Shown piece after piece: positions 8,298 to 18,484 of a DNA stretch of 64,000 nucleotides. The stretch covers positions 1-64,000 of the forward strand of contig NZ_CADEPL010000025.1 of assembly GCF_902829295.1 (NCBI RefSeq), given 5' to 3'. The stretch is from Vogesella oryzae (GTDB lineage Bacteria > Pseudomonadota > Gammaproteobacteria > Burkholderiales > Chromobacteriaceae). The notes beneath the pieces were generated by a model. The model ran no database searches. It was given only the letters and a program-made list of their open reading frames with translations, and was not told where the DNA came from. A program made the translations under genes and the position numbers. Each line of letters opens with the position of its first letter. Position 1 is the stretch's first letter.

Positions 8298-9227
8298 ATG
8301 GCGTTTGCCTTTCTCTTTCCCGGCCAGGGTTCGCAGAGCCTGAAAATGATGGACGGCTTTGCCGACCTGCCGGTTGTAAAACAGACTTTCGATGAAGCTT
8401 CTGCCGCACTGGGCGAAGACCTGTGGGCCATGCTGCAGGCCGAAACGGCCGATGCGATCAACGCCACCGTCAATACCCAGCCGCTGATGCTGGCTGCCGG
8501 TGTGGCCACCTACCGCGCCTGGCTGGCACAGGGTGGTGCCGTGCCTGCTGCCGTTGCTGGTCACAGCCTGGGTGAATACTCTGCGCTGGTGGCGGCTGGT
8601 AGCCTGGATTTTGCCGATGCGGTGAAACTGGTGCGTCTGCGTGCGCAGGCAATGCAGGAGGCCGTACCGGCAGGTGAGGGCGCTATGGCCGCCATTCTCA
8701 ACCTGTCGGATGACGATATCCGCGCCGCCTGTGCCGAAGCGGCACAAGGCGAGGTGGTGGAGCCTGTGAACTTCAACTCGCCGGGTCAGGTGGTGATTGC
8801 CGGTAGCAAGGCTGCTGTCGAGCGCGCCATGGAGCTGTGCAAGGCCAAGGGGGCCAAGCGTGCACTGCCGCTGCCGGTGTCGGTGCCGTCGCACTGCACG
8901 CTGATGAAGCCGGCTGCGGCGCGTCTGGCTGCGGCACTGGCCAACGTTGAAATCAAGGCGCCGCAGCTGCCGGTACTGCATAACGCCGATGTGGCGGCCT
9001 ACAGCGATCCGGCGCAGATTCGCGATGCGCTGACCCGTCAGCTGTACTGCCCGGTGCGCTGGACCGAAACCATCCAGCAGCTGGCTGCCGATGGCATCGT
9101 GCTGATGGCGGAATGCGGTCCGGGCAAGGTGCTGGCAGGTCTGGCCAAGCGTATCGACGGCAATGTCAATTGCCACGCGCTGACCGATGCCGCCAAGCTG
9201 GAAGCGGCCCGCGCCGAACTGGCATAA
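8298..9227 (+). CDS. fabD: Malonyl-CoA:ACP transacylase
   Basis: 309 residues. FabD moves malonyl from CoA to ACP. The substrate-binding FPGQGSQ opens the protein, the nucleophile is Ser90 in GHSLGEYSAL, the catalytic His lies in VSVPSHCTLM, and a GPGKVL segment is near the end. AACTGGAGGCCCGCT supplies the ribosome-binding site. The 160-bp gap from fabH contains one dispersed-motif copy. The gene is followed by a perfect motif palindrome before fabG. Confidence 0.97.
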   Translation: MAFAFLFPGQGSQSLKMMDGFADLPVVKQTFDEASAALGEDLWAMLQAETADAINATVNTQPLMLAAGVATYRAWLAQGGAVPAAVAGHSLGEYSALVAAGSLDFADAVKLVRLRAQAMQEAVPAGEGAMAAILNLSDDDIRAACAEAAQGEVVEPVNFNSPGQVVIAGSKAAVERAMELCKAKGAKRALPLPVSVPSHCTLMKPAAARLAAALANVEIKAPQLPVLHNADVAAYSDPAQIRDALTRQLYCPVRWTETIQQLAADGIVLMAECGPGKVLAGLAKRIDGNVNCHALTDAAKLEAARAELA

Positions 9228-9234
9228 CGAATAC

Positions 9235-9258
9235 AGGTTGGCCGCATGCGGCCAACCT
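9235..9258. repeat. Perfect 24-bp palindrome of the dispersed motif, fabD-fabG gap
   Basis: AGGTTGGCCGCA is followed directly by its reverse complement. It fills most of the 42-bp gap between fabD and fabG, 7 bp after the fabD stop. In RNA it would give a hairpin of about ten base pairs, but no T-run follows, so it may attenuate or stabilise rather than end the transcript. Confidence 0.9.
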
Positions 9259-9269
9259 TGGAGAACGAA

Positions 9270-10007
9270 ATGAGCTTGCAAGGTAAAGTTGCACTGGTCA
9301 CCGGCGCATCGCGCGGTATCGGTGCTGCCATTGCCGATACGCTGGCTGCCGCCGGCGCCAAGGTAATCGGTACTGCTACCTCCGAATCCGGTGCTGCAGC
9401 CATCGGCGAGCGCCTGGCGCAATGGGGCGGTGTCGGCATGGTGCTGAACGTGGGTGAAGAAGGTGCTATCGATGCGCTGATCGACACCATCGGCAAGGAG
9501 CACGGCGACGTGGCCATTCTGGTCAACAACGCTGGTATCACCCGTGACGGCCTGTTGATGCGCATGAAAGACGAAGACTGGGATGCCATCATGGATACCA
9601 ACCTGAAGTCGGTATTCAAGGCGTCCAAGGCGGTGCTGCGCAGCATGATGAAGGCCCGCGTTGGCCGCATCATCAACATCGCTTCGGTGGTGGGGGTGAT
9701 GGGTAACGCCGGGCAGACCAACTACGCAGCCGCCAAGGCCGGCATCATCGGCTTTACCAAGTCGATGGCGCGCGAAGTCGGTAGCCGTGGCATTACCGTT
9801 AACTGCGTGGCGCCGGGCTTTATCGATACCGATATGACCCGTGCGCTGCCGGAAGCGCAGCGCGAGATGCTGGTTGGCCAGATTGCGCTGGGACGACTGG
9901 GCGATGCGCAGGATATCGCCGATGCGGTGCTGTTCCTGGCGTCCGACAAGGCTGCCTACATCACCGGTCAGACCTTGCATGTCAACGGTGGCATGCTGAT
10001 GCCGTAA
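9270..10007 (+). CDS. fabG: 3-oxoacyl-ACP reductase FabG
   Basis: 245-residue short-chain dehydrogenase reducing 3-oxoacyl-ACP with NADPH. The TGASRGIG cofactor loop, NNAGIT, the catalytic Ser in INIASVVG and YAAAKAG with the catalytic Tyr and Lys are all present. The start at 9270 is preferred because GGAG lies 7 bases upstream. The earlier in-frame ATG at 9246 falls inside the palindrome and has no ribosome-binding site. Confidence 0.97.
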   Translation: MSLQGKVALVTGASRGIGAAIADTLAAAGAKVIGTATSESGAAAIGERLAQWGGVGMVLNVGEEGAIDALIDTIGKEHGDVAILVNNAGITRDGLLMRMKDEDWDAIMDTNLKSVFKASKAVLRSMMKARVGRIINIASVVGVMGNAGQTNYAAAKAGIIGFTKSMAREVGSRGITVNCVAPGFIDTDMTRALPEAQREMLVGQIALGRLGDAQDIADAVLFLASDKAAYITGQTLHVNGGMLMP

Positions 10008-10158
10008 GGCGTTGGCCGCAACAGCTTGTCAACAAACAGCCACCTGGCTGACATCATTTCTGCATTGAAAGATGTTCTAGGTAGGCTACTCTGGTTTTTT
10101 TTTGTAGAATGGCGGGGTTTTGTTATCCCGAGCACAGAAAGGTAAAGGGTTTAAACAA

Positions 10159-10398
10159 ATGGAAAACATCGAAGCGCGCGTAAAGAAGATCGTTGCCGAG
10201 CAACTGGGCGTGAATGAAGCCGAAGTGAAGATCGACTCTTCCTTCGTTGACGATCTGGGCGCTGACTCCCTGGATACCGTTGAGCTGGTTATGGCACTGG
10301 AAGAAGAGTTCGAGTGCGAGATTCCGGATGAAGAAGCCGAGAAAATCACTACCGTTCAGCAAGCTGTAGACTACGTTACCGCTCACCTGAACAAGTAA
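10159..10398 (+). CDS. acpP: Acyl carrier protein
   Basis: 79 residues, strongly acidic. The phosphopantetheine attachment Ser37 lies in [14 protein letters not shown] carries growing acyl chains between Fab enzymes. The start at 10159 matches the conserved [19 protein letters not shown] -10-like box at 10105-10110 suggests an extra promoter in the 150-bp gap after fabG, which is common for acpP. Codon choice is that of a highly expressed gene, and a strong terminator follows. Confidence 0.97.
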   Translation: MENIEARVKKIVAEQLGVNEAEVKIDSSFVDDLGADSLDTVELVMALEEEFECEIPDEEAEKITTVQQAVDYVTAHLNK

Positions 10399-10420
10399 TT
10401 CCTTTTCGGATTTACCAGGA

Positions 10421-10460
10421 CCTCTGCCGGTGTGGCTACACGCGCCTGCAGAGGTTTTTT
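10421..10460 (+). terminator. Terminator after acpP
   Basis: CCTCTGC (10421-10427) pairs with GCAGAGG (10448-10454), with a nested GTGT/ACAC helix and six Ts after. It separates acpP from fabF, probably only partly terminating. Confidence 0.85.
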
Positions 10461-10564
10461 GCTGTAGCAGTTCTGAAACGCGTGTTTGATTTCATGCTGC
10501 AAGGTATTGATTCCCGCGTCGGGACTAACGGGAGCCTGGCTCCCACATTTCACGGAGATACCCT

Positions 10565-11806
10565 GTGTCTAAACGCAGAGTAGTAGTGACCGGCCTCGGA
10601 CATGTGTCCCCGGTCGGTAACGATGTCGCCAGCGGCTGGGCCAATCTCCTGGCTGGCAAGAGTGGTATCACCACGATTACCCGTTTTGACGCCAGCGATA
10701 TCGCCTGCCAGGTTGCGGGCGAGGTCAAAGGCTTCGACATTAGTCAGTATATTTCGGCGAAAGATGCACGTCGGATGGATGTATTCATCCATTACGGCAT
10801 CGCGGCTGCGCTGCAGGCCGTGGCCGATTCTGGCCTCGACGACGTGCCGGGTCTGGACAAGACCCGTGTCGGTGTGAACATCGGTTCCGGTATCGGCGGC
10901 CTGCCGCTGATCGAGGAAACCGGCGTGGCTCGCCACGAAGGCGGTATCCGCAAGATCGGTCCGTTCTTCATTCCGGGTTCGCTGATCAATATGGTTGCCG
11001 GTCACGTGTCCATTCTCAAGGGCTATCAGGGTCCGAGCTATGGCATCGTGTCCGCCTGCACCACCGGTGCGCACTGCATTGGTGATGCCGCCCGCGTGAT
11101 CCAGTACGGCGACGCCGACGTGATGGTAGCCGGTGGCGCCGAAGGCACCATCTCCAGCCTGGCGGTTGGCGGTTTTGCCGCGATGAAGGCGCTGTCCACC
11201 CGCAACGATGATCCGGCCACCGCCTCCCGTCCGTGGGACAAGGGTCGTGACGGCTTCGTGATGGGCGAGGGTGCCGGTGTGCTGGTGCTGGAAGAGTACG
11301 AGCACGCGGTGAAGCGTGGCGCCAAGATCTACGCCGAGCTGGTTGGCTTCGGCATGAGCTCCGACGCACATCACATCACCGCACCGAGCGCCGAAGGCCC
11401 GGCTCGCGGCGTGCTGAATGCGCTGCGCGACGCCAAGCTGAATCCGGGCGACGTGCAGTATGTGAACGCACACGGCACCTCCACCCCGCTGGGCGATGCC
11501 AATGAAACCAACGCGCTGAAGATCGCGTTTGGTGATCACGCCAAGAAACTGGTAGTCAACTCCACCAAGTCGATGACCGGTCACTTGCTGGGCGGTGCCG
11601 GCGGTGTGGAAGCGATCTACTCGATTCTGGCCGTGCACAACCAAGTATCGCCACCGACCATCAACCTGCACGAGCAGGATATCGAAGGGGGTTGTGATCT
11701 GGACTACTGTGCCAACACCGCCCGCGACATGAAGATCGATGTAGCGATCTCCAACTCGTTCGGCTTCGGCGGTACCAACGGTACCCTGGTGTTCAAGCGC
11801 GTATAA
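10565..11806 (+). CDS. fabF: 3-oxoacyl-ACP synthase II
   Basis: 413-residue KASII that elongates acyl-ACP with malonyl-ACP. The catalytic Cys165 is in [12 protein letters not shown] and the two His residues are in HGTSTPLGD and [11 protein letters not shown]. The C-terminus is [14 protein letters not shown]. The start is GTG at 10565, with CACGGAGA eight bases before; no ATG fits the conserved N-terminus SKRRVVVTG. No copy of the dispersed motif occurs within it. Confidence 0.96.
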   Translation: MSKRRVVVTGLGHVSPVGNDVASGWANLLAGKSGITTITRFDASDIACQVAGEVKGFDISQYISAKDARRMDVFIHYGIAAALQAVADSGLDDVPGLDKTRVGVNIGSGIGGLPLIEETGVARHEGGIRKIGPFFIPGSLINMVAGHVSILKGYQGPSYGIVSACTTGAHCIGDAARVIQYGDADVMVAGGAEGTISSLAVGGFAAMKALSTRNDDPATASRPWDKGRDGFVMGEGAGVLVLEEYEHAVKRGAKIYAELVGFGMSSDAHHITAPSAEGPARGVLNALRDAKLNPGDVQYVNAHGTSTPLGDANETNALKIAFGDHAKKLVVNSTKSMTGHLLGGAGGVEAIYSILAVHNQVSPPTINLHEQDIEGGCDLDYCANTARDMKIDVAISNSFGFGGTNGTLVFKRV

Positions 11807-11911
11807 GCCATGTCCGGTCGCTCAGGCGACATTGACAGCCAAGGCCGCTGCGATAAACTCGCGCGGTCTTTTTCTTTTGCGGCCAACGTTTTGCGCGTTG
11901 GAGCCGAACCC

Positions 11912-13210
11912 ATGCATTACGAACTGCTGAATCACTCTCCCGATTTGCTGGCGCTGCACGCTGCCGACCGCGCGCGTTTCCCCTATCTGTTGCAGTCGTC
12001 AGGCGACATCGGCTGGGACATCCTGATGGCGTTGCCGGCAGAGGCGCGTGTCTATCACGAAGGTGACGGCGCGGCGTTTCTGGCCGATGTGCGGGCCTTG
12101 CCGGCACCGCAGCCGGTGGTCAACCCGCATGGCCTGCCGTTTACCGGTGGCTGGTTCGTGTACCTGGGTTACGACCTGCTGTCCGAGTTCGAGCCTTCGG
12201 TGCCGCAGGCAATCAGCGACAGCTTCCCGTTGGCCGCATTGACGCGTGTTCCGGCCGCCATCCTGCATGATCGTGCCGGCAAGCAAAGCTGGCTGCTGGC
12301 GGAAAGCGCCGCGCAGTTGGCCGAACTCAAGGCCGCGTTGCAGGCGGTGGCGGCGTTCAGTCCACGACCGGTGACGCTGCAGGGCCTGGAGGAAGATCCG
12401 CCGCACTGGTACACCGATGCGGTGGTGAAGCTGAAGGACTACATCTACGAAGGCGACGTGTTCCAGGTCAACATCTCGCGTGGCTGGCGCGCCACGCTGG
12501 GTGAAGACGTGCGACCGATGGACCTGTATGCCGCACTGCGTCGTGCCAATCCCGCACCGTTCTCGGCGCTGGCAGACTTTGGTGATGCGCATATCGTCAG
12601 CTCCTCGCCGGAGCGGCTGGTGCGCGTGCACGACGGCTGGGTGGATACCCGCCCCATCGCCGGTACCCATCCACGTTCGGTGGATGCTGCCGAGGATGCG
12701 GCCTTGAAGCAGCGGCTGATCAGCAGCATCAAGGAGCGCGCCGAGCACGTGATGCTGATCGACCTGGAGCGCAACGATCTGGGGCGCATCTGCCAGCCAG
12801 GCACGGTGGAAGTGAACGAGCTGATGGCGGTGGCCAGTTACGCCTACGTGCACCACATCGAATCCAATGTCCGCGGGCGTATCCGTCCGGGGGTCGATAC
12901 CGTGGACGTGTTCCGCGCGTTGTTCCCGGGCGGCACCATCACCGGCTGCCCCAAGGTGCGCACCATGCAGATCATCCGCGAACTGGAAAACAGCGCGCGC
13001 CGCGCCTATACCGGCAGTCTTGGTTACCTGAACCGCGATGGCACGCTGGACGTGAATATTCTGATCCGCACTTTCATGCAGCAGGGGCAGCAGCTGCGCT
13101 TCCGTGCCGGCGGCGGCATCGTCGCCGATTCCGACCCACAGCGCGAACTGCAGGAAACCCGCCACAAGGCACGCGGCCTGCTGCGCGCACTGGGCGTGGA
13201 ACAAGCCTGA
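11912..13210 (+). CDS. pabB: Aminodeoxychorismate synthase component I
   Basis: 432-residue chorismate-binding enzyme making 4-amino-4-deoxychorismate for folate. Motifs include the central EGDVFQVNISRGW, SSSPERLVRV, ERAEHVMLIDLERNDLGRIC and FPGGTITGCPKVRTMQII. The Lys of E. coli PabB's PIKGT motif is Ala here (PIAGTHPR), as in anthranilate synthase TrpE. Coupling to pabC (stop and start overlap by one base) still argues for PabB. The start at 11912 follows TTGGAG. A dispersed-motif copy lies 20 bp upstream. Confidence 0.88.
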   Translation: MHYELLNHSPDLLALHAADRARFPYLLQSSGDIGWDILMALPAEARVYHEGDGAAFLADVRALPAPQPVVNPHGLPFTGGWFVYLGYDLLSEFEPSVPQAISDSFPLAALTRVPAAILHDRAGKQSWLLAESAAQLAELKAALQAVAAFSPRPVTLQGLEEDPPHWYTDAVVKLKDYIYEGDVFQVNISRGWRATLGEDVRPMDLYAALRRANPAPFSALADFGDAHIVSSSPERLVRVHDGWVDTRPIAGTHPRSVDAAEDAALKQRLISSIKERAEHVMLIDLERNDLGRICQPGTVEVNELMAVASYAYVHHIESNVRGRIRPGVDTVDVFRALFPGGTITGCPKVRTMQIIRELENSARRAYTGSLGYLNRDGTLDVNILIRTFMQQGQQLRFRAGGGIVADSDPQRELQETRHKARGLLRALGVEQA

Positions 13211-14016
13211 TGCTGATCAACGGCCTGCCCGGCGACTGCATCAGCGCCAGCGACCGCGGCCTCGCCTACGGCGACGGGCTGTACCGCACGCTGGAAGCCA
13301 GCCATGGCACGCCGCTGTTGTGGCACTGGCAGTGGCAAAGGTTGGCCGCAGACTGCGCACAGCTGCGGCTGCCGTGCCCTGAAGAGGCGCTGCTGCTGGC
13401 CGAAATCGCGCAAGTCGCCGCCATGCTGCCGCGCGCGGTGGTCAAGATCGTGCTGACCCGCGGTGTGGGTCAGCGCGGCTATGCCATGCCCGACAGCTGC
13501 AGTCCGACGCGCATCGTCAGCGCCAGTGCCTGGGGAGGGTATCCGCCGGAGCGGGCGCAGCAGGGCATCGTGGCGCGCTGGTGCGATACCCGCCTTGCCG
13601 TGCAGCCCTTGCTGGCGGGGGTGAAGCATCTCAACCGGCTGGAAAACGTGTTTGCCCGCAGCGAGTGGCAGGACCCTGCCGTCGCCGAAGGGCTGATGCT
13701 GGACATGAGTGGCACGGTGGTGGAAGGCACCATGAGTAATCTGTTCATCGTGCGCGGCGGTGAACTGCTGACCCCACCGCTGGATCGTTGCGGCGTGTCT
13801 GGTGCCATGCGCGCCAGTGTGCTGGACGCGGCGGCCAACCTTGGCATCACGGCAGGAGAGGCGCGGCTGCTGCCGGACGAGGTGCTGGCTGCGGACGAGG
13901 TTTTCGTCTGCAACAGTCTGGCCGGCATCTGGCCGCTGCGCCAACTGGGTTCTCGGCAGTGGCAGGACTGGCCATTAACCCGCCACCTGCAACTGGCGCT
14001 GCAGGACGGCAACTGA
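13210..14016 (+). CDS. pabC: Aminodeoxychorismate lyase
   Basis: 268-residue fold-type IV PLP enzyme that releases 4-aminobenzoate and pyruvate from aminodeoxychorismate. SDRGLAYGDGLYRT near the start, Schiff-base Lys139 in GVKHLNRLEN and SGTVVEGTMSNLF are family signatures. ATG overlaps the pabB stop (TGATG). Two dispersed-motif copies lie in the gene (13341 and 13831), each encoding an LAA- or AAN-type tripeptide. Confidence 0.93.
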   Translation: MLINGLPGDCISASDRGLAYGDGLYRTLEASHGTPLLWHWQWQRLAADCAQLRLPCPEEALLLAEIAQVAAMLPRAVVKIVLTRGVGQRGYAMPDSCSPTRIVSASAWGGYPPERAQQGIVARWCDTRLAVQPLLAGVKHLNRLENVFARSEWQDPAVAEGLMLDMSGTVVEGTMSNLFIVRGGELLTPPLDRCGVSGAMRASVLDAAANLGITAGEARLLPDEVLAADEVFVCNSLAGIWPLRQLGSRQWQDWPLTRHLQLALQDGN

Positions 14017-14026
14017 CGCGGCGGCG

Positions 14027-14299
14027 TTACGCCAGCGCGACAAACCACTCTTCGTGGCGTTGCAGAGCGGCCAACGTTGGCCGCGCGCTAATGGCGTCAT
14101 GCAATGCCAGGCTGAAGCCATCCACGTCGCTGATGGCTTCGTAGATTTCCATCCAGGTGTGCGCATCATCACGACGTTGCAATAATCTGCCTTGAATTCC
14201 TGTTTTTTCTATTATTTCTGCCGTTAGTTCGCTTATTAGTTGCTTGGTTGGCAGAAAATTGTCACTGACGCGGTAATACACATACAGCGAGGCGGGCAT
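14027..14299 (-). CDS. DUF4936 family protein
   Basis: 90 residues, starting MPASLYVYYRVSDN, which is the conserved opening of the DUF4936 family of small betaproteobacterial proteins. There are no signal peptide, membrane segment or catalytic motif. It is convergent with pabC (10 bp) and divergent from tyrA. The gene contains a perfect 18-bp palindrome of the dispersed motif. Function unknown. Confidence 0.75.
   Translation of the reverse strand: MPASLYVYYRVSDNFLPTKQLISELTAEIIEKTGIQGRLLQRRDDAHTWMEIYEAISDVDGFSLALHDAISARPTLAALQRHEEWFVALA
14067..14084. repeat. Perfect 18-bp palindrome of the dispersed motif
   Basis: GCGGCCAACGTTGGCCGC, identical to the palindrome in lemA at 2401-2418, lies in the C-terminal part of the DUF4936 gene and about 50 bp from the end of pabC. 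Confidence 0.9.
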
Positions 14300-14369
14300 G
14301 GGTGTTCCTTTTGCGCTGCAAAAATAAGGTTATGATAGCCGCTCTTCTTTGATGGCACGGGACAGCAGC

Positions 14370-15263
14370 ATGCAGGTGGGTGAGGGCGGTTTGACCCTGG
14401 TGGTGATCGGCGTCGGCCTGATCGGCGGTTCGTTTGCCTTGGCACTGAAGCGTGCCGGCAAGGTGGCGCGGGTGATTGGCGTCGGCCGTTCTGCGGTCAA
14501 CCTGCAGCGCGCGGTCGAGCTGGGCGTGATCGACGTCGCCAGCCACAGTGCTGCCGAGGCGGTGCGTGACGCCGATATCGTGCTGGTAGCCACGCCGGTG
14601 GGGCAGATGGGGCGGGTATTTGCCGAGATCGCACCACACTTGCCGGCCCGCTGTGTGGTGACCGACGGCGGAAGTACCAAGAGCGATGTAGTGGCGCTGA
14701 TGCGGGAGCATTTGCCGGCCCATCTGGCGCAGTGTGTGCCGGCACACCCGATTGCCGGTTCCGACCTGTCCGGTGCGGCAGCTGCGCAGTATGGCCTGTA
14801 CGATAACCGCCGCATCGTGGTGACCCCGCTGCCGGAAACCGCGCCCGCCGCTGCCGAGCTGGTGCGCGAACTGTGGCAGGCCTGCGGTGCGCGCGTCTAC
14901 CAGATGAGCGCCGGCGAACACGATGCGGTGTTCGCCACCGTCAGCCATTTGCCGCACCTGCTGGCGTTCGCCTATGTGGATGCCATCGTCGGCAAGGCCG
15001 ATGCCGAGCGCTGCTTCGACTTTGCCGCGACCGGTTTTCGCGATTTCACCCGTATCGCCGGCAGCCATCCGGAAATGTGGCGCGATATCGCGCTGGCCAA
15101 TCGTGATGCTTTATTGGTGGAGCTGGAGACGTTTCAGCGCACGCTGGATGCACTGCGTGCCGAGCTGCAGGCCGGCGATGCCGAGGCGATGATGCAGCGC
15201 TTTGAGCGCGCCCGCGCCGCCCGCCACAACTGGCAGCAGAAATTCAATCGGGGCAACGCATGA
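14370..15263 (+). CDS. tyrA: Prephenate dehydrogenase
   Basis: 297-residue NAD(P)-dependent dehydrogenase of tyrosine biosynthesis, without the fused chorismate mutase of enteric TyrA. It has [16 protein letters not shown] (dinucleotide fold), [22 protein letters not shown] and the helical [14 protein letters not shown] with the catalytic His region. The ATG at 14370 has GGGA eight bases upstream; in-frame ATG 14352 and TTG 14349 are alternatives. It overlaps the next gene by four bases (ATGA). Confidence 0.92.
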   Translation: MQVGEGGLTLVVIGVGLIGGSFALALKRAGKVARVIGVGRSAVNLQRAVELGVIDVASHSAAEAVRDADIVLVATPVGQMGRVFAEIAPHLPARCVVTDGGSTKSDVVALMREHLPAHLAQCVPAHPIAGSDLSGAAAAQYGLYDNRRIVVTPLPETAPAAAELVRELWQACGARVYQMSAGEHDAVFATVSHLPHLLAFAYVDAIVGKADAERCFDFAATGFRDFTRIAGSHPEMWRDIALANRDALLVELETFQRTLDALRAELQAGDAEAMMQRFERARAARHNWQQKFNRGNA

Positions 15264-15715
15264 CGATCTGGGTAGATGCCGATGCCTGTCCCGGTGTAAT
15301 CAAGGACATCCTGTTCCGCGCCGCCGAGCGTACCGGCGTGGCTACCGTGCTGGTGGCCAACCAGCTGCTGCGGGTGCCGCCATCGCCACACATCCGCGCG
15401 CTGCAGGTGCCGGCGGGTTTCGACGTGGCCGACAACCACATCGCGCAGCAGGCGCAGCCGGGCGACATCGTGGTGACGGCTGACATTCCGCTGGCGGCGC
15501 AGGTGGTGGCCAAGGGCGCGCTGGCGCTCAATCCGCGCGGCGAGCTGTACAGTGACGCCACCATCCGTGAGGCGCTGGCGCTGCGCAATTTCATGACCGA
15601 GCTGCGCGACAGCGGGGTGCAGACCGGAGGCCCGGCGGCGTTCAGCCAGCGCGACCGCGCCAACTTCGCCGCACAGCTGGACAAGCTGCTGCACAAGTTG
15701 GCCGCAAAGCGCTAG
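15260..15715 (+). CDS. yaiI: YaiI/YqxD family (DUF188) protein
   Basis: 151 residues. The PIN-like DUF188 pattern is clear: [15 protein letters not shown] at the N-terminus, [17 protein letters not shown] in the middle and NPRGELY...[10 protein letters not shown]. The family is conserved but uncharacterised, and the acidic residues suggest a metal-dependent nuclease-like fold. ATG overlaps the tyrA stop (ATGA). The 3' end overlaps the convergent MazG-like gene by four bases. Confidence 0.9.
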   Translation: MTIWVDADACPGVIKDILFRAAERTGVATVLVANQLLRVPPSPHIRALQVPAGFDVADNHIAQQAQPGDIVVTADIPLAAQVVAKGALALNPRGELYSDATIREALALRNFMTELRDSGVQTGGPAAFSQRDRANFAAQLDKLLHKLAAKR

Positions 15716-16131
15716 CCGCCGCTGGCGCGAATCACGCCCTCCTTGTCCGCCGGCTGCCAGCCGGCCGGTTTCAGGATCTTGCCATCGGCGCGGCGTACCA
15801 CCTTGCCGTCCACGCATTTGGCGAGGTTGGCCGCATGGATGGCGGCAAACATGTCTTCCAGCGGCAGGCCCTGCGACAGCAGCAGTCCGATCAGCACGTT
15901 CAGCACATCCACTCCCTCGGCCGCCAGCTCGGCGCGCAGCCGGGTCTGCCCGGCCGCGTCGGCCTGCGGCAGGCCTTGGTAGTCCTGCAGCGCGGTCATG
16001 AATTCCTGCCACTCCTCCTGCAGCATGGTGTGCCACATGGTCAGCGCCTCGGCGTGGTAATGGGGCTGGGCGGGTAAAGCCATGTCGAAGCGCTGCATGA
16101 AATCGCGGCGCAAGGTAAATGGATTGCTCAT
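15712..16131 (-). CDS. MazG-like all-alpha NTP pyrophosphohydrolase
   Basis: 139-residue protein with the metal-binding pattern of the all-alpha NTP-PPase superfamily: EEWQEF (ExxxE-type) about 40 residues in and [15 protein letters not shown] (ExxD) further on, followed by a lysine-rich [13 protein letters not shown] tail typical of phage/PRA-PH-like members. It probably hydrolyses nucleoside triphosphates or nucleotide-sugar-like substrates; substrate unknown. The start at 16131 fits the domain start better than 16185, but neither has a good ribosome-binding site. Confidence 0.7.
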   Translation of the reverse strand: MSNPFTLRRDFMQRFDMALPAQPHYHAEALTMWHTMLQEEWQEFMTALQDYQGLPQADAAGQTRLRAELAAEGVDVLNVLIGLLLSQGLPLEDMFAAIHAANLAKCVDGKVVRRADGKILKPAGWQPADKEGVIRASGG

Positions 16132-16204
16132 CTTGTGTGACTCGAGTATTACTGGCGCAATATTTTGTGTTTTAAAGTTTGTCATGACAAGAGCAAGGCA
16201 TGAA

Positions 16205-16232
16205 AAAAGCCGCTGCAGAGGCAGCGGCTTTT
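16205..16232 (-). terminator. Terminator after aroA
   Basis: A perfect 12-bp stem, AAAAGCCGCTGC (16205-16216) with GCAGCGGCTTTT (16221-16232) and loop AGAG, is followed on the minus strand by a six-T run. It lies 17 bp past the aroA stop. Confidence 0.93.
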
Positions 16233-16248
16233 GGCGGCAGGGCAGTGC

Positions 16249-17541
16249 TTAACCGGCGGCCAGCTTGCCCAACACCTCAAAGTAGTCCGGGAAGGTCTTG
16301 GTCACGCATTTCGGGTCGTTGATGATCACCGGCGTGCCCAGCAGCGCCACTAGCGAGAAGCACATCGCCATGCGGTGGTCGTCATAGGTGTCGATCTCGG
16401 CATTGGCGGTCAGCGTCGCCGGCGGGGTGACGCTGATGCTGTCCTGGGTTTCCACCACCGTGGCGCCGACCTTGCGCAGCTCGGTGGCCATTGCCGCCAG
16501 GCGATCGGTTTCCTTCACCCGCCAGCTTTCCACGTTGCGGATGGTGGTGGTGCCGTCGGCGGCCAGCGCGGCCACCGCGATGGTCATCGCCGCGTCCGGG
16601 ATGTGGTTGAGGTCGACGTCGATGGCCTTGAGGCCGCCGGCAGGCGCGCGCGCTTCGATCCAGTTGTCGCCCATGCTGATCTCGGCGCCCATCAGCGCCA
16701 GCGCGTCGGCAAACTTCACATCACCCTGGATGCTGCTGCGGCCAACGCCTTCCACTCGGACCGGTCCGCCAGCCAGCGCGCCGGCTGCCAGGAAGTAGGA
16801 TGCGCTGGAGGCATCGCCTTCGACGTGGATCTCGCCCGGCGACTGGTAACGTTGGCCACCGGCGATGCTGAAGCGCTGCCAGCCGTCACGCTGCACGGTC
16901 ACGCCGAAGCGCGCCATCAGGTTGAGGGTGATCTCGATATACGGCTTGGAAATCAGCTCGCCGACTACCTCGATGGTGACGCTCTCGCCGGTCAGCGGCA
17001 GCGCCATCAACAGCGCGGTGAGGAACTGGCTGGAGACGTTGCCTTTCACCGGAATCACCTTGCCGGCACGGATGCTGGCGGGCTTGATCTGTAGCGGCGG
17101 GAAGCCGTCGTTGCCGAGGTAGGCGATATCGGCGCCGGCGACGCGTAGCGCATCCACCAGATCGCCGATCGGGCGCTCATGCATGCGCGCTACGCCGTGC
17201 AGGTGATAATTACCCTGCATCAGCGCCAGCGCAGCGGTGAGCGGGCGGAAGGCGGTGCCGGCGTTGCCGAGGAACAGGTCGGCATCCTTCACCGCAAAGG
17301 CGCCGCCGGTGCCATGCACCAGAAAATCACGGCTGTCGCCTTGCTGTTCCACTTTCACGCCCAGCGTGGCGAGGGCTTCCAGCATGCGGCGGATATCGTC
17401 GGAATCCAGCAGCTCGCGCACCAGGGTCGGGCCGTCGGCCAGCGCGGCCAGCAGCAGGGTGCGGTTGGAGATGCTCTTCGAGCCGGGCAGCTTTACCGTG
17501 CCGGCGAGGCGGGGAATCGGGTGCAGCGTCAGTTGTTCCAT
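16249..17541 (-). CDS. aroA: 3-phosphoshikimate 1-carboxyvinyltransferase (EPSP synthase)
   Basis: 430-residue class I EPSP synthase of the shikimate pathway, joining shikimate-3-phosphate and [23 protein letters not shown] binds substrate, [15 protein letters not shown] is the PEP loop, and [19 protein letters not shown] and [11 protein letters not shown] are present. The start at 17541 gives the family N-terminus MEQLTLHPI with AGAAAG upstream; the longer frame to 17769 has no similarity. It is divergent from cmk and shares a roughly 145-bp control region. Confidence 0.96.
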   Translation of the reverse strand: MEQLTLHPIPRLAGTVKLPGSKSISNRTLLLAALADGPTLVRELLDSDDIRRMLEALATLGVKVEQQGDSRDFLVHGTGGAFAVKDADLFLGNAGTAFRPLTAALALMQGNYHLHGVARMHERPIGDLVDALRVAGADIAYLGNDGFPPLQIKPASIRAGKVIPVKGNVSSQFLTALLMALPLTGESVTIEVVGELISKPYIEITLNLMARFGVTVQRDGWQRFSIAGGQRYQSPGEIHVEGDASSASYFLAAGALAGGPVRVEGVGRSSIQGDVKFADALALMGAEISMGDNWIEARAPAGGLKAIDVDLNHIPDAAMTIAVAALAADGTTTIRNVESWRVKETDRLAAMATELRKVGATVVETQDSISVTPPATLTANAEIDTYDDHRMAMCFSLVALLGTPVIINDPKCVTKTFPDYFEVLGKLAAG

Positions 17542-17686
17542 GGTCTTTCTTTTGGTTGCCTGCGCGGTTGGCCGCGCGGTGTGATCTCGTGCAGCGACTG
17601 TACCGTTTTTGTGCAGTGCGAGGCAAACCTGTAGCAGCGCGGATAGCTGCGTTACAATGTTTGGTTTTGATTCAAGGCGATGTGAC

Positions 17687-18346
17687 ATGCCTACGTTGAA
17701 ACCTGTAATTACCATCGATGGCCCGTCCGCGTCCGGCAAAGGCACCGTGGCTGCGCTGGTGGCGGACAAGCTGGGCTTGCATTACCTGGATTCCGGCGCG
17801 CTGTACCGCTTGACCGCGCTGTACGCGCTGCGCGAGGGCGTGAGCTGGGAAGACGCACAGGGCGTGGCCAGGTTGGCCGCACAGCTGCCGGCAGCTTTTC
17901 GCGACGGCAAGGTGTGGCTGGATGGACACGATGTCAGTGCCGCCATCCGTGCCGAAGATATCGGCATGGGGGCCTCGAAAGTCGCTGCGCTGCCGGAGGT
18001 GCGCGCCGCGCTGCTGGAGCGCCAGCGTGCTTTCCTGGTGCCACCGGGGCTGGTGGCGGATGGCCGCGACATGGGTTCGGTGGTGTTTCCGCGCGCCGAA
18101 CTGAAAGTTTTTCTCACCGCCAGCGCGGAAGTTCGCGCCGAAAGACGTTATAAGCAGTTGATCGCAAAAGGAGAATCTGCTAATCTCGTTCAGATTCAGC
18201 TGGATATTTCCGAGCGTGACGCGCGTGACGCGGCTCGTCCGGTTGCCCCGCTGCGACAAGAGCCGGATGCCCGCTTGCTGGACACCTCGGCCCTGACTAT
18301 CGACCAGGCGGTCGATCAGGTGCTGGCGTGGTTCGCCGCTGTCTGA
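17687..18346 (+). CDS. cmk: Cytidylate kinase
   Basis: 219-residue NMP kinase converting CMP/dCMP to diphosphates. P-loop [11 protein letters not shown] at residues 9-19, [21 protein letters not shown] and RRYKQL are typical. The start at 17687 follows AAGGCGATGTGAC. The cmk-rpsA-ihfB order is the classical proteobacterial arrangement. A dispersed-motif copy lies in the first third. Confidence 0.96.
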   Translation: MPTLKPVITIDGPSASGKGTVAALVADKLGLHYLDSGALYRLTALYALREGVSWEDAQGVARLAAQLPAAFRDGKVWLDGHDVSAAIRAEDIGMGASKVAALPEVRAALLERQRAFLVPPGLVADGRDMGSVVFPRAELKVFLTASAEVRAERRYKQLIAKGESANLVQIQLDISERDARDAARPVAPLRQEPDARLLDTSALTIDQAVDQVLAWFAAV

Positions 18347-18484
18347 TTCTCGGATGGCTGGCGATAGCCGCAAGCCCGTAGACCGGCTATTCGTTTTTTG
18401 TAAACGCCGCCTGTAACTCCTTGCGCTGGCGGCGTATTTCAACTTGACCCGCGTGACGCAAGGCACGCTTATGTGAGTATACGA

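Noticed and set aside
8280-9980. 566-codon minus-strand frame opposite fabD-fabG
   Set aside because: Histidine- and glutamine-rich shadow of two certain genes; no domain or start signal.
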